NCBI GenBank assembly: GCA_011316305.1
Contig: SAUG01000102.1
Coordinates: forward strand, 186,001-250,000
Reading direction: 5' to 3'
DNA length: 64,000 nt
DNA from: Rusavskia elegans
Taxonomy: Eukaryota > Ascomycota > Lecanoromycetes > Teloschistales > Teloschistaceae
Shown here: in pieces, positions 12,301 to 23,346 of the stretch
Position numbering within the stretch: position 1 is the first letter of the stretch
Layout of the letters: the number at the start of each line of letters is the position of its first letter
Made by a program: the position numbers and the translations under genes
Notes under the pieces: model-generated
The model's input: the letters and a program-made list of their open reading frames with translations, nothing else
Database searches by the model: none
Told to the model about the DNA's origin: nothing

Positions 12301-12897
12301 ATGGACAATGACCCTGGATTTGCTGCGGCAGTCGAAGAAGCTAGACTTGGGCTGCAGGAAGGTGGCGTCCCAATTGGGTAAAACTAACCTGTCTTACGAC
12401 GGTCTACACCCAGCTTACGTTCCCTGTTCAGTGCTTGTTTGGTCGACCGAGATGGCAAGATACTCGGCCGAGGCCACAACATGAGGGTCCAGAGAGGGAG
12501 TGCGACATTACATGTAGGCTGTAACGACCCCGTGCCATAACAGAAGGTCAAGTCTGACTGGGCACCGCGTCTTCTCAAGGCCGAGATATCAGCGCTGGAG
12601 AACACAGGCCGGCTTCAAGCTGCAGCTTATAAAGGAGCAACTATGTACACCACGTTGTCACCGTGCGATATGTGCACCGGGGCTTGTGTGATGTATAAAG
12701 TAGGTCGAGTAGTCATTGGTGAAAACAAATCCTTCATCGGTGGCGAAGAATATCTGAAGCAACGTGGAATTGAGGTCGTCGTCCTGGAAAACAAGGAGTG
12801 TAACTCCATGATGCAGAAGTACATCGACGAGAACTCAGAGGTCTGGTATGCAAGCCCGATTGTCGTCACCAATCCCGCTTCGATCGAGCCTCGCTAA
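12301..12897 (+). CDS. FCY1: Cytosine deaminase (yeast FCY1 type)
   Basis: Three exons (12301-12377, 12432-12513, 12580-12897) give 158 aa, the same length as yeast Fcy1. The product hydrolytically deaminates cytosine to uracil in pyrimidine salvage and also activates 5-fluorocytosine, in the cytosol. Zinc ligands and the catalytic glutamate are present: HAE at residues 53-55 (TLHAEISALEN, created exactly at the second splice junction) and PCDMC with Cys82 and Cys85. The C-terminal NSEVWYASPIVVT segment that covers the active site in this family is also present. The gene converges on HEM12, with only 90 bp between stop codons, so their 3' UTRs probably overlap. Confidence 0.95.
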
Positions 12898-12987
12898 GAT
12901 AAGCTGGCGCCACAGGCATGAGGATATTGGTGTACATGACGGGAGCTTGTAGAGGCTTTGATAAGGTAATTCGGTCGACCTGAGCGG

Positions 12988-14245
12988 TCATACTTTTATG
13001 GAAGGGCGGTTTTCTGCTGCGGTGAAGCGATGGATTTCTTCGAAGAAGAACTTCAGATTGTCGGGATTTACGAATGGAGTAACACCTTGTCTGTAATTAG
13101 TTCTATATCGGTCACAAATCGAGGAAGCCCACCGTGTCCCAAATTCGCGATCCAGCGTTGTTTTCCACCTGCAAACCCCTGAACCATTTCCTGCACGACT
13201 GCCGTGATGGCCTCTTTATCTCCATACAGAACTCCCGGATCTGCATTACCCTGCAGAACGACTCTGCCGTGGGCGATTCGCATGGCTTCGGCAGGGTCTT
13301 GTAGCCAGTCGAGTCCAACAACTTGATAGCCTGAATCACAAAGATCATCGAGAGCATACCATGCCCCTTTCGCGAAAACCACCATTGGAACGGACTCCAG
13401 TCGCAACTCTTTTAGCCTTGGTGGCAGATGTTCCGAAATATACCGGAGGTAGGGCAAAGCGAATTCCTTGAATGAAGCAGGCGATAGTTCCGCTGCCCAG
13501 GAATCGAAAACTTGGATAATCTGCGCTCCAGCTTTCACCTGATGGGCCAGATATTCGACGCATAGTTCGGCGATCTTCTGGAGGAGTTTCTTGCTTTGAC
13601 TTGGGTACTTGTAGATCCAAGTCTTGACTTGGACGAACAATTTGCTTCCTCCACCCTCAACCATGTAGCAAAGTAGCGTCCAAGGGGCGCCACAGAAGCC
13701 GTATAGTGGCACTCGACCTTTCAGCTTATGTCTCGTCATTGTGATTGCTTGATAAACGTAATCCAGCTCTTGTGCCACGTCCACCTTTCGATCCATCAGC
13801 TGTTCATACTGTCCGTCTGTTGGCGACGTCAGAGGGTTCGGAAAATGCGGGCCCTTTTTGTCTAGCATCTCGACGTTCATCCCCATTGCTTGAGGGATGA
13901 CCAAGATATCCGAGAAGATGATGGCGGCATCAATGAGTCCATCGTAACGGTCGATAGGCTGTAGGGTGAGGGTAGAGGCAATCTCTGGAGAACGGCAGCA
14001 GGCAAAGAAATCATTGTTTCCCTTGGCCTGATGGTACTCTGGGAGGTATCGTCCAGCTAGCACTCTGTCAACTAGGTTTGCAGGTGAAATGACGGGGGGA
14101 AATACCTTGGCGCATTACCCATATTGGCGGTCGTTCGACTCGTTCACCTGAAAAATCAATGAAAAGCCATCAGTCAGTAGGACCACTACACACCGCGTGC
14201 AGTTCGAAGTAGCAGATCATTCTTTAGCACATCGAATCCTGCCAT
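12988..14245 (-). CDS. HEM12: Uroporphyrinogen decarboxylase
   Basis: Four exons (14194-14245, 14106-14147, 13133-14056, 12988-13085) give 371 aa. It decarboxylates the four acetate side chains of uroporphyrinogen III to give coproporphyrinogen III, the fifth step of haem synthesis, in the cytosol. Seen in the sequence: [17 protein letters not shown] (the substrate-binding signature, split by the second intron), [15 protein letters not shown] with the conserved Asp, [22 protein letters not shown] and NLGHGVTPF near the end. The last intron splits NLGHG and the final exon gives [16 protein letters not shown]. Length and motifs are normal for the family. Confidence 0.96.
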
Positions 14246-14388
14246 GGTCGTTGACGTGGGCTCGATTTGGTAAGATCTCCCGACCAGTGGAAAGGGGTAA
14301 TGGGATTTGTTCACCCAGCGAGAATTAAGCTTTTCCAAACTATCAAAGGATCGCAATCTACGGAGTTTGAAAATGATTCGGTGCTTTG

Positions 14389-16141
14389 TTAAATTAAGTC
14401 GTATTCATCTTGACCCTTTTTTCTCAGGGTCTCTAAGCTATTTAAGAAGCTTTCGGAGCCCTGGAGTTTGGCTTGTGCGCCCATAGTTCCATCCATAGCA
14501 GTAGATATACTTCCTACGGCGCTGTTGATCGTGTTCACCAGGCCATCATGCTTCTCCCAACTCTCCTTCAGAGCATCATATTCCAGGATTCCTATACTTG
14601 TTCCGTTTGGGCTTTCATCATCGCCTGCCGAATCTGAGTGTGATAAAATTCCCTGACTGACGCCGACTGCATATGCGATACGATTGTGATCAGACGACAA
14701 CGCAAGAGCAGTGACGGCGGCATCTGTGGTTCGCGTGCCTGAATGAAGCATTCGTCTGTCTTCGCAAAAGTCAAAGAAAAAGATTGCTGGGACACTAATG
14801 GAGAGTATGTCAGCAAGGATATAATAAGTCGATGTCAGATCGCAACATACCCTTCACAAACCACCGCGACCTGCCTTCGGAGCTCGCCTGCGGCAGCCTT
14901 CGCTTCGATTGCAAAGATCTCCGATACAGCAATGGCCCCGTTCCATTGTACATCCGCGACGGCAACTTCAGATTCCCACTCTTGGACATTTCTGGAGGAG
15001 CACTGTCGTCCCACGTAGTCTACTATTAATTTCCGAAGATCGGTTTTGTGCAGAACGCGGTTTGATAACCATTCCCAGATCAGCAAGTAATCATCCCCTC
15101 CACCAGATATCAGCAATTGAGGATTCCAGCTAGGGATGCAAAGCCTGCTGACAAATTGGGTGTGACCAAGGCAGTAACCTTCAATGATGTGAGCTTGTGG
15201 CATTCCCCTCGACACCCGAATATGCTCGTCCCGATCTGCACTGATGATGTATGTCCGGTCCTGAGGATTAGCAAACGTCGTACTTGGAATCGAAACGCAG
15301 ATGAGATCAGTCAGAAGCGAAACGTGGCCAAAGAGGAGCTCGCGCTCGAAATCCACTGCGTTCTTTGATGTTTTTTTGTTCTTTAGATTCTGTTGGTGTC
15401 TGAGAGCTTCCTGGTTTCTCTGTGTGTGCACAGTCCGCAAAGTAGCACTTGGCACAAATGAATCATTTGTTGTGTGACACTCCTGGGCAGCCTCGTCTGC
15501 CTTGACGTGAGACAGATCCTCCTTGCGGCGGTCGCTGCAGAAGAGAGGCAAAGCATAGACATCACCAAATTTGTCCCCACAGATAATCATTGCTTGGTCT
15601 GGCGTGAAAGCAATGGCACAGGGTCTTTTGGGCATGGACCTACCTGATTTTCAGCCTACGATCAGTCTCTTCAGTGACGAAAGTCTTGCCTTTGGCTGAG
15701 CTGCTGCAAGCATCCTTTAGGATCGAGGTGCAGAACTCTAATACATTTGTCTTCGTCTGTAACGGCGACCACGTATCGACCATCAGAAGTGACAGCAAGC
15801 TTGATTACGTTTGCTTCCCTAATCTGTCGCTTGCTGGACTTGACAGGGTTTGTCGGAGCATCTTCGGTGACGATTTCAGCAGAGCTGCTATCCGATCCTT
15901 CGTTTGGTGAAGACCTTTTCAGGCGTTTTGCTGGTCTCTCTGATCCATCATTCACTGAAAATTTCTTTTCCACATTTGAAGACGCTGCAGCCGGCCTTTG
16001 GCTACTTTGCCAGGTAGAGATCAGATTCCCACTAGACAGAGAATACACGAATATCCGAGATCTCGATGCGGCGAGAAGGACTTCTGCCTTCCCTGCTAAG
16101 GCAAGCTTACAGAACAGAAGGCATTGGAACATAAGTAACAT
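14389..16141 (-). CDS. TRM82: tRNA (guanine-N7) methyltransferase WD40 subunit Trm82
   Basis: Three exons (15690-16141, 14851-15639, 14389-14794) give 548 aa from ATG 16141; a second ATG at 16132 is possible. It is a WD40 beta-propeller that in yeast holds the catalytic subunit Trm8 active for m7G46 formation in tRNA, in the nucleus and cytosol. Visible blades include GRYVVAVTDEDKCIRVLHLD, MPKRPCAIAFTPDQAMIICG, HVSLLTDLICVS, IISADRDEHIRVS and LLISGGGDDYLLIWEW. An acidic/basic linker rich in Lys, Arg and Ser (about residues 55-100) separates the first blades. Intron 1 (15640-15689, 50 nt) only restores frame if a GC donor is used (GCAAGA...GTAG), giving LSQR-SMPKRPC. The ATG lies 192 bp from the divergent RPP0 ATG. 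Confidence 0.9.
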
Positions 16142-16333
16142 GTTAGATTGCTGCTGATCCAGCCTCCGTCGGTGTGGTTTCAAGACGTAAATGATCGTCT
16201 TTTATTAGCGCGACAAGCGCAGCCGAGAACGCACACATCTTTACTTTGCGAGATCCTACACACATCCTTGCTCATTGACCACTGAAAGCAATCTTCCTTG
16301 CACCTTAAACATCCTAACTTCAAGCAAGAAGAC
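16142..16333. promoter_or_regulatory. Compact bidirectional promoter, TRM82 and RPP0
   Basis: Only 192 bp separate the start codons of two divergent translation-related genes (a tRNA methyltransferase subunit and ribosomal protein P0). Both promoters and both 5' UTRs must lie here, so co-regulation with ribosome-biogenesis genes is plausible. No specific transcription-factor site was identified with confidence. Confidence 0.6.
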
Positions 16334-17458
16334 ATGGGGGGCAAGGCAGAAAACAAGGCAGCTTATTTCGACAAGCTCAAGGCTTTGCTCGAGGAGTATA
16401 AATCCATCTTTATTGTTACCGTCGACAATGTCAGCTCCCAGCAGATGCACAAGATCCGAAAGAGCTTGAGAAGTGGAGGAGACGTCTCGGGTGTGGTATT
16501 GATGGGTAAAAACACAATGGTATTTCCCCGAATCCCCCGACTGCAGTGTCCTGTCGGGTTAACCCCAAGGCTCCAAGGTTCGAAGAGCCATCAAAGGTTT
16601 CATTAGCGACTTCCCCGAGTATGAGCGTCTCCTTCCTCATATCAAAGGTATGATCCTGAGTCGGATCCCTGTCAAGTCGGTCTGAATCCTGACCATCGTT
16701 CCAGGCAATGTCGGCTTCATCTTCACCAACGCCGACCTCAAACAAACCCGGGATGTAATCCTCGCTGAGAGGGTCGCAGCTCCTGCACGTGCCGGTGCCA
16801 TCGCTCCCGCAGATGTCTTTGTTCCTGCCGGCAACACTGGTATGGAACCCGGCAAGACTTCCTTCTTCCAAGCCCTGGGTGTCCCCACAAAAATTGCACG
16901 CGGAACCATCGAAATTACATCGGATCTGAAACTCGTCGAGACTGGCTCAAAAGTTGGAGCTTCTGAAGCCACGTTATTGAATATGCTGAACATTTCTCCC
17001 TTCACCTATGGTATGAGCGTCGCCCAGGTGTACAACGAGGGACAGACGTTCCACCCAAGCGTTCTGGACATCGAAGAGAGCCAGCTGTTTGCGGCATTGA
17101 ACAGCGCCATCAAGACCATTGCAACCATTTCATTGGCGGCCAATTATCCAACTTTGCCATCTGTCATGCACTCGTTCATGAATGGATATAAGAAGGCTTT
17201 GGCCGTTGCGATCGAGACGGATTACAGTTGGGAAGCTATCGATGAATTGAAGGATAGGATAGCGAATCCAGATGCGTATGCCTCTACTGCACCCACGACG
17301 ACACAGCCAGAGACGACGAAGACAGCGACGGACGAGAAGCAACCGGATAAGCCGGAAGAAGAGGCGGAGGAGAGTGGGAGCGAAGGTCAGTATGAACAAC
17401 CCCATATCCTGTCCAACATTCTAATCACGCATCAGGATTCGGTGGCTTGTTCGACTAG
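16334..17458 (+). CDS. RPP0: 60S acidic ribosomal stalk protein P0 (uL10)
   Basis: Four exons (16334-16519, 16578-16647, 16705-17385, 17436-17458) give 319 aa. P0 anchors the P1/P2 dimers to form the ribosomal stalk that recruits translation GTPases. The start [20 protein letters not shown], the RNA-binding part ([17 protein letters not shown]), the insertion with [18 protein letters not shown], and the acidic Pro/Glu/Ala tail are all present. The last exon is only 23 nt and encodes the end of the factor-binding tail, FGGLFD. The usual eukaryotic terminus is MGFGLFD, so the tail here differs slightly. Without removal of the 50-nt last intron the ORF would run on for about 50 unrelated residues. 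Confidence 0.95.
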
Positions 17459-18634
17459 GTCAGGTAGATTCGTCTTCCGTAGCAAATCGAACGCCAAGCG
17501 TGGAAAAATCCCCAAGTCGTGCTACTTTCACAACGTATAGCATATGAATTTTGAAAACCTTGCCATTTCTAAACCAGCAGGCGATCTGCACAGCATCCAG
17601 AATCTCGCAGGCATATCAAACGCATTAGCTACTAGGTTAGTCTCCATTTTCTGCCATCAAACTCAAAGCCCAATGGCGAAAGATTAAACTTTTTTAACCC
17701 TGACCTCAAAAAGCATGGAGATTAAAAATAAGCAACAACAACACTCTAATTTTTTGATGACGCCTCTTACCTCTGGTTGCTCCTCATGTCATCATTCATA
17801 CCGATGGCTAACGAAGCTGACACGAGCGCTTCATAGGTTGTCGAGTCGGATGATGTCTGCTGTAAATCTTGAACACATTCAAAATACCTCCTAAACATAC
17901 ACATGGGAAACAAGGAGTCTGCAGACCTGCCAATGAACCGTCGCAAAGCACGACCATTGAAACCTTCATGGACATACAAGTCAAATCCTGACACCATACG
18001 AGAAGCCAGAAAAATCTCAGTTGGTTTGTGAGTACTTGCACGATCTCGAAAGCCCTCCAGATCCGTGAGGGACCTGGTAGGAAATGTTGTCTACGATGAA
18101 ACGTGTTGGACCATATGATCACGACCTACAAGCTGAGGGCTATCTCAAGTATCACGACACCGCTATAACCGATCGTCAGTCCAGTCACAACGATTTGACC
18201 GCCATTCCGGTTAGTGCTGCTCGACTGGACATAAAGGTTGTTGTCTAGGTAAGTCCATATCTGCTCATCTCTAGCTCCTTCAGGATATGAAACTGTCACC
18301 ACCCGCTCTCTGATCTTTCTTGATTGGCTTCAAGCTCTTTTTTGCCGCGCTTTGAAACATCAGATCCTGCTGTGTCTCTTCATTGGCTCTTGTTTATCAT
18401 CTGAGCACGGTCGCTTGCTTGTCGCGTTATCGCCTCTGAGAGTCTCTATCATCATCGCATAAGTGAACTTACGCGCACACAACGGTCTCTCAGTCAAACT
18501 CGGTAAAGCAGTATAATAATATCATGCAGGAAGTCGCATGAATCCACGTCCATGTAACTGGATTTCCAATCAACATATCAACATCTAGTAGCACGCTCTC
18601 TTGGGTTGCATGAATCATTACAGGGACAATATAC
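17459..18634. other. Gene-poor intergenic region
   Basis: About 1.2 kb. The longest frame (17808-18122 minus, 104 codons) has no recognisable domain, no clear splice partners and a chance-like composition. I see no repeat or RNA gene. Confidence 0.5.
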
Positions 18635-19633
18635 ATGATGCTACTGCTTTGTGTCATGACCGTCGGCCTGGCTATATTCCATTTTGTCGCTGCTGTGCAG
18701 GCAACTAATCCAGTAGGCCTATCACAGTCGTTGCAAGGGCAGATGAGGACACCAACGTCTGTAGAGATCATGTGGCTGTTTCGTGAGATGAGAAATAGCT
18801 GACATGTACCCGACGATAGGTGCGGACATAACAATGGCACGTTGTGCGAGAATGAGCATGACTGCGATGTTCCAGGGACAGAGACAAAACTCAAATGGGA
18901 AAAGACGGCCGACTTAATCCCGGCATATGCTATGCAACAGATACTGCAGCATGCTGGAGAACTTGTGCAACAGCAATTGTCCACGGTAGGAGATAGGCTT
19001 CTCTCCTCGTCGCAGATTCCATGGTATTTTCAGAGCGACGGACTCTACATCCGAGCGGACATGAATGGATGGAGTTGGCAGATGTTGAAGAATACGTTTG
19101 ATGGGCTGGAATATTGTCTCTTTCGGAAAGGGATATTTCGAGAGGTGTATGTGAACGCCGTTGTTGACCCAACGGCGCTGGATCCAGGAGGGGAGAGACA
19201 TTTGTCCCTACTTAAGTTTCCGTCACCACCGGCGGACGAGATTGGCGTTGATCCTACGATGCTCCAGAGATGTTTTGATCCAGAGACTCGCACTCGCCTT
19301 CTATATGTCCTCGGTGGCAGTATCGGAGCGTACAATATGCAAGAGCTACTCGACGGGGTACAACGATATGTTGAATCCAAATTACACGATGGAGGAGACC
19401 GCAGGCTATCACCAGCTGAAACGCCCCTGAATTTGCGTAGCCATGGGCTACTGCTGAATGCAAGCTTCGAAGGTTGGAGTTGGCAAGCACTCAACCAGAC
19501 AATCGCTGCTATACGACTCTGTCTCTTCGGGCGAGGTATATTTCGCGAAGTTGATGTGGAGGACATGATTGGGCCTTTAGCATTGTCTGGTCAACGGCAC
19601 CTGATACTGAGGAAAGAGGAGACGAGGAGCTGA
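18635..19633 (+). CDS. Secreted protein with two copies of an unknown domain
   Basis: Proposed exons 18635-18771 and 18820-19633 (48-nt intron, GTGGCT...GATAG, branch-like GCTGAC) give 316 aa. The first exon encodes a clear signal peptide (MMLLLCVMTVGLAIFHFVAA) and a Val-Gln-Ala cleavage-like site. A short Cys-rich stretch follows (CGHNNGTLCENEHDCDVPG). Then two diverged copies of an approximately 85-residue unit appear, sharing GDRxLS, GWSWQxL, CLFxxGIFREVxV and a closing RHLxLxK (about residues 105-195 and 240-316). I do not recognise the domain. A secreted or effector-like role is inference from the signal peptide and lack of known family. The splice junction was chosen because it alone joins the signal peptide in frame; the duplicated part is certain. 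Confidence 0.68.
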
Positions 19634-20205
19634 TTATGACGGAGAGTGTCAACAGAACGAGGACACTAATTTACCGTACTGAACCCAAGGCTTACGATGG
19701 ACTCGTGGAATCGTAGATATCATCCAAAGACTGCCATCTGCTCGCAACGACTCGAATGTTCCTTCACCTTACGCATAGACGAGCAATTATTGAGACTGGC
19801 GAGCGGCTTTGCAACTGTGTGCAAAGGTAGATAGATCAACTTGGACCGTAGAACACCAGCCCTACCGCCTCTGGGGTTGAACCCTATGAATTTAAAGAGT
19901 ATGACTCCATCCTTGTTACAAAGATTTCCATGTTCATCCTCGATTCTCAGTCCCGTCTGCCTTATTTACTTCCTCCGAATTCATACAAATTTACTGATCA
20001 ACATAAAACCAATCGGAATCTACAAACCCCTTCACAAACAATTCATCAGAATTCAGCCCTCCACCGAATGCGCTCTCAACACTTCGTCTAATGAATTCAC
20101 ATTCCAATCCCAGACAAAGCCTAGCGTCTTCGATACTTTTGTTGGATTTTGCTTCCTCTCAATGGACTTTTGGAGATAGCAAGCTTTGCCATATTCTCTA
20201 TCGCA
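19634..20205. other. Intergenic region upstream of MEX67
   Basis: About 570 bp with pyrimidine-rich stretches typical of fungal promoters and 5' UTRs. Open frames entering the MEX67 start region are out of frame. No gene is supported. Confidence 0.45.
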
Positions 20206-22537
20206 ATGACGAGGGCACCAAGAGGACCTTCTCGCGGAAGGATATCAAGAAGCAGCGCCTCACATCACGACTCGAACCGAAGACCCTACCAAGGACCCAA
20301 CAATCAGCATGGAGATTCCACTACTCGTGGTGGAAGAGGTGGACGGGGAGTCATTGACCGTGGCAGAGGTGGACGAGGAACCCTTGACCGTGGTAGAGTT
20401 GGCCGAGGAGCCAATGACCGTGCTCGAGGTTTGCGCATCCGTGGCCGTGGCCGAGGAAATTTTCATGGAGATTCCAGCTGGAACGACGACAGTCAAAGCG
20501 ACCGACACGCCTTGGTCAAGATTGTCGTGAAGGGCGTTCTGGACACTGACGTGGCCAATGAAGGAGACAGCGGACTGGCCAAGTGCCGTGAATGGCTGGA
20601 AGAGAGGGCAAGAGAAGGCTCCAAGAAACCCATGGAATACGTCTATCTTTTATCTGTAAGTTAAGGATGCTACCTACGGCCACCCTTTTTTCGGCAACAT
20701 CGATCTCTCTGGTCCGCGCTCGTGTCAAGTCAAGTCCCTAGAACGACGACCGAGATTTCGAAAGTGCCGTCACCGAAATGGGAGATCTGCTCAAGGAGGT
20801 TATATGTTCTACTAACTCTGTCTAGCCGCGCTGGGAAGGTGATGATCTGGTATTCGAGGTCAAGAATTCAGACGTATGGCGGATATTGAAATCCCACGGC
20901 CAAGAATTCCGGAATGTCGTCCTGAGTGTGCAACGGGCGGATTATCAGGGATCGGGGAATGCCACAACAGAAGATGGCGAAGCCCTGGCGGGCTTCCAAA
21001 GCAATGAGAGCCTCAACGTCGAAGGACCAAAGGGCGAGGCGTTCAAAGCGGTGCTTATCGACCGTTACGACCCCAAAAACAAGCTCCTCAAACTCGACCG
21101 GCTTGTTGATGATGCACGACTTCAGGGCACTGGTACCTGGGATCCAAGCGCAACAAGACCAAAGCGTACAGACTTCTTCGGCGGACTGATGCGCCTCTGC
21201 GGAAGCGAGAGTGTCTTTGCCAATCGAGCCATTAAAGCTGAGCAGGTGCAAAGCATTTCACTTACCAACAATGGCCTTACCAATGTAGGCCCTGTGCTCG
21301 ACTTAGCAAGGACATTTCCCGACATCCGAAACCTCGACCTTTCCAACAATAGATTTGGGGATTTGCGAGCGTTGGAGCCTTTCCGCGGGAAATTCAACAA
21401 GCTTGAATGGCTCATCCTATCGCCCAACCCAATGGAGATCCAAGCAAGTACGGTCGTCAAGTGGTTTCCAAGTCTCCTAACTCTGGATGACGCTCAAGTG
21501 AGCACGGAGGTGGCAACTCTCAACCCCACCGCAGGCAGTGAATTGCCCTTCGCGACCACGAAAGACAACTTCCACGATCAAGGGGGCATTGCGGAGTCAG
21601 CGATCAAAGACCTACTGCTTGGGGCAGACAGCGATCGCGCAAGCCTCGTCATGAAGCTCTATGATGACGACTCCACCTTCTCATTATCTTATAACTCCTC
21701 TGCACCCAGCCTCGCAACCGCGCAGTCGACCAATTGGGAAGCTCATGTGAAGCAAAGTCGCAACCTCAAAAAGGTTACCAGTCTCGGTCCTAGAATCCAC
21801 AGGCTCGCGAAAGGGATTGCTCAGATCCGGGAGGCTTTCAAACTCATCCCACCAACACGCCACCCTGATCTCGTTGGCGAGTCATCGCGATATAGCTTTG
21901 ATTGCACACCGATACCCGGAGTGCCCGACCCGCGAAACGGCAGCGCGTGCGGAGTCGGGGGCCTCAAGGTCGACGTGCACGGCTCATTTGATGAAATCGA
22001 CAATACGACAGGAACCCGGAACGCCACACGCAGTTTCGACCGTGTTTTCATCCTGGGGCCCGGGAAGGGGCAACAGCCGCTAAGAATCATTTCAGATATC
22101 TTGATCTTGAGGGCTGAGGGTGGACACGATGCGTTCAATCCCCAAGTCACGACTCGGCCGGAGTTGGCAACCATTGCTGAAAATGCGTCGTTTTCAGCGG
22201 TCGGTAGCAGCAAACAGGCGGTGGTAGCGGGGGAGGTCAGCAAAGCAACAGGACTGACGATGGAATGGGCAACGAATTTGTTGAGTGAGAGTGGATGGGA
22301 CTTCCAGACGGCGTTGGAGAATTTCAAGGCAGCAAGGGTAGGTCTTGGGCTATCTCTCGGGGATATCCTTTGATGAGGACTGACTATTTGTGTTGCAGAT
22401 GAAAGGGGTTTTGCAAAACCAGTTCTTTTTACCTGAAGTTTGTGCTCCGGCTATTGTATGTTACTGCATGTCCCGGCCTGAGAAAGTCACCATACTGACC
22501 CCTTTGGTAGACCAATCCCACGGGAGTCTTCTATTAA
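20206..22537 (+). CDS. MEX67: mRNA export receptor Mex67 (NXF1/TAP family)
   Basis: Main exons 20206-20655 and 20826-22337 are secure; the end is modelled as 22399-22455 plus 22511-22537, about 681 aa. With Mtr2 it carries mRNPs through the nuclear pore. Order: an Arg/Gly-rich N-terminus with repeated RGRGGRG-like units, an RRM-like region (HALVKIVVKGVL...DDLVFEVKNSDVWRILKSHG), leucine-rich repeats (VQSISLTNNGLTNVG, IRNLDLSNNRFGDLRAL, LEWLILSPNPM), an NTF2-like domain from GGIAESAIKDLLLGA to FVILGPGKG-type sequence, and a C-terminal UBA-like TAP-C (GLTMEWATNLLSESGWDFQTALENF) that binds FG nucleoporins. The final exons past ALENFKAAR are uncertain; an unspliced alternative stops at 22373. Intron 1 is long (170 nt). 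Confidence 0.87.
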
Positions 22538-23346
22538 GCGGGGAAACCAGTTTGCATAAGAAGGTGATTGAACCCTTTGGAGGGACCGACCATGAATGAC
22601 TGAGGTGTGCGCGTATCGGTGATCTTTTCCTCCTACCTGCGCTCCTTGCCGGTTGAAGATGAGCTTGGAGCCGTAATAGACAGCCGTTTTTTCATCTCAT
22701 CCTGATCAAAGATGGATTTTCAGCTTTGTATGCTCCCATTGTAGTGATCGGGGTTCTATGCAATACGATTTATCTCAAAAGGCCCACAGCTCCAAAGGGT
22801 ACATAGTATAGGCTGCGGGTCTGGACGTTGGGGATCGCTTATGACTTGAGCAAGGCAACAGCATGTACTCCTGAGATGCTGTCACTTCTTTTCCGTCCGG
22901 CATCGATGATACATACCCCTGGCCCCAATATATCAAAGACGATGGCGCACATTGGCTCGATATCTAAAACTTGAAAAACGAGCATGTCTCACCAAATAGA
23001 AGGCTTCCAGTCAATCCCAAAACCCCACCTGCCTTGACTCATCGCTCCAAAGGTCGGTAATACGCAGCAAGAAACATACGGTCCGTCGTTACAGGTCTAA
23101 CCAGATCGAGCGACAAGTCTTTTATATAAAAGCAGGGTTGGCAAAAGTACCGCCCGACCCTTCTTAAGTCGATAACCACCAGAATCAGTATGAATGTCTA
23201 ATAACGAAAGGAGGAGTCTGTGGAAGGTGGATCTCGAAACGTTAGAGAATATATCTCGAAGCACATGTTTGATATGACTCAGCACGCTATGGACATAGTA
23301 CCAGCCAGGCTAATCATGGTCAGAGTCGGTGTGGGATCCTAAAGAT
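22538..23346. other. Convergent intergenic region
   Basis: About 800 bp between the ends of MEX67 and the P450 pseudogene. No gene, RNA or repeat was recognised; it is moderately AT-rich. Confidence 0.5.

Noticed and set aside
17808..18122. 104-codon minus-strand frame
   Set aside because: No family, no signal peptide and no neighbouring exon in phase; it is in an otherwise empty region.
18490..18984. 164-codon minus-strand frame opposite the secreted protein
   Set aside because: It overlaps the signal-peptide exon and lacks any domain; the plus-strand model has a signal peptide, exact junction and duplicated domain.
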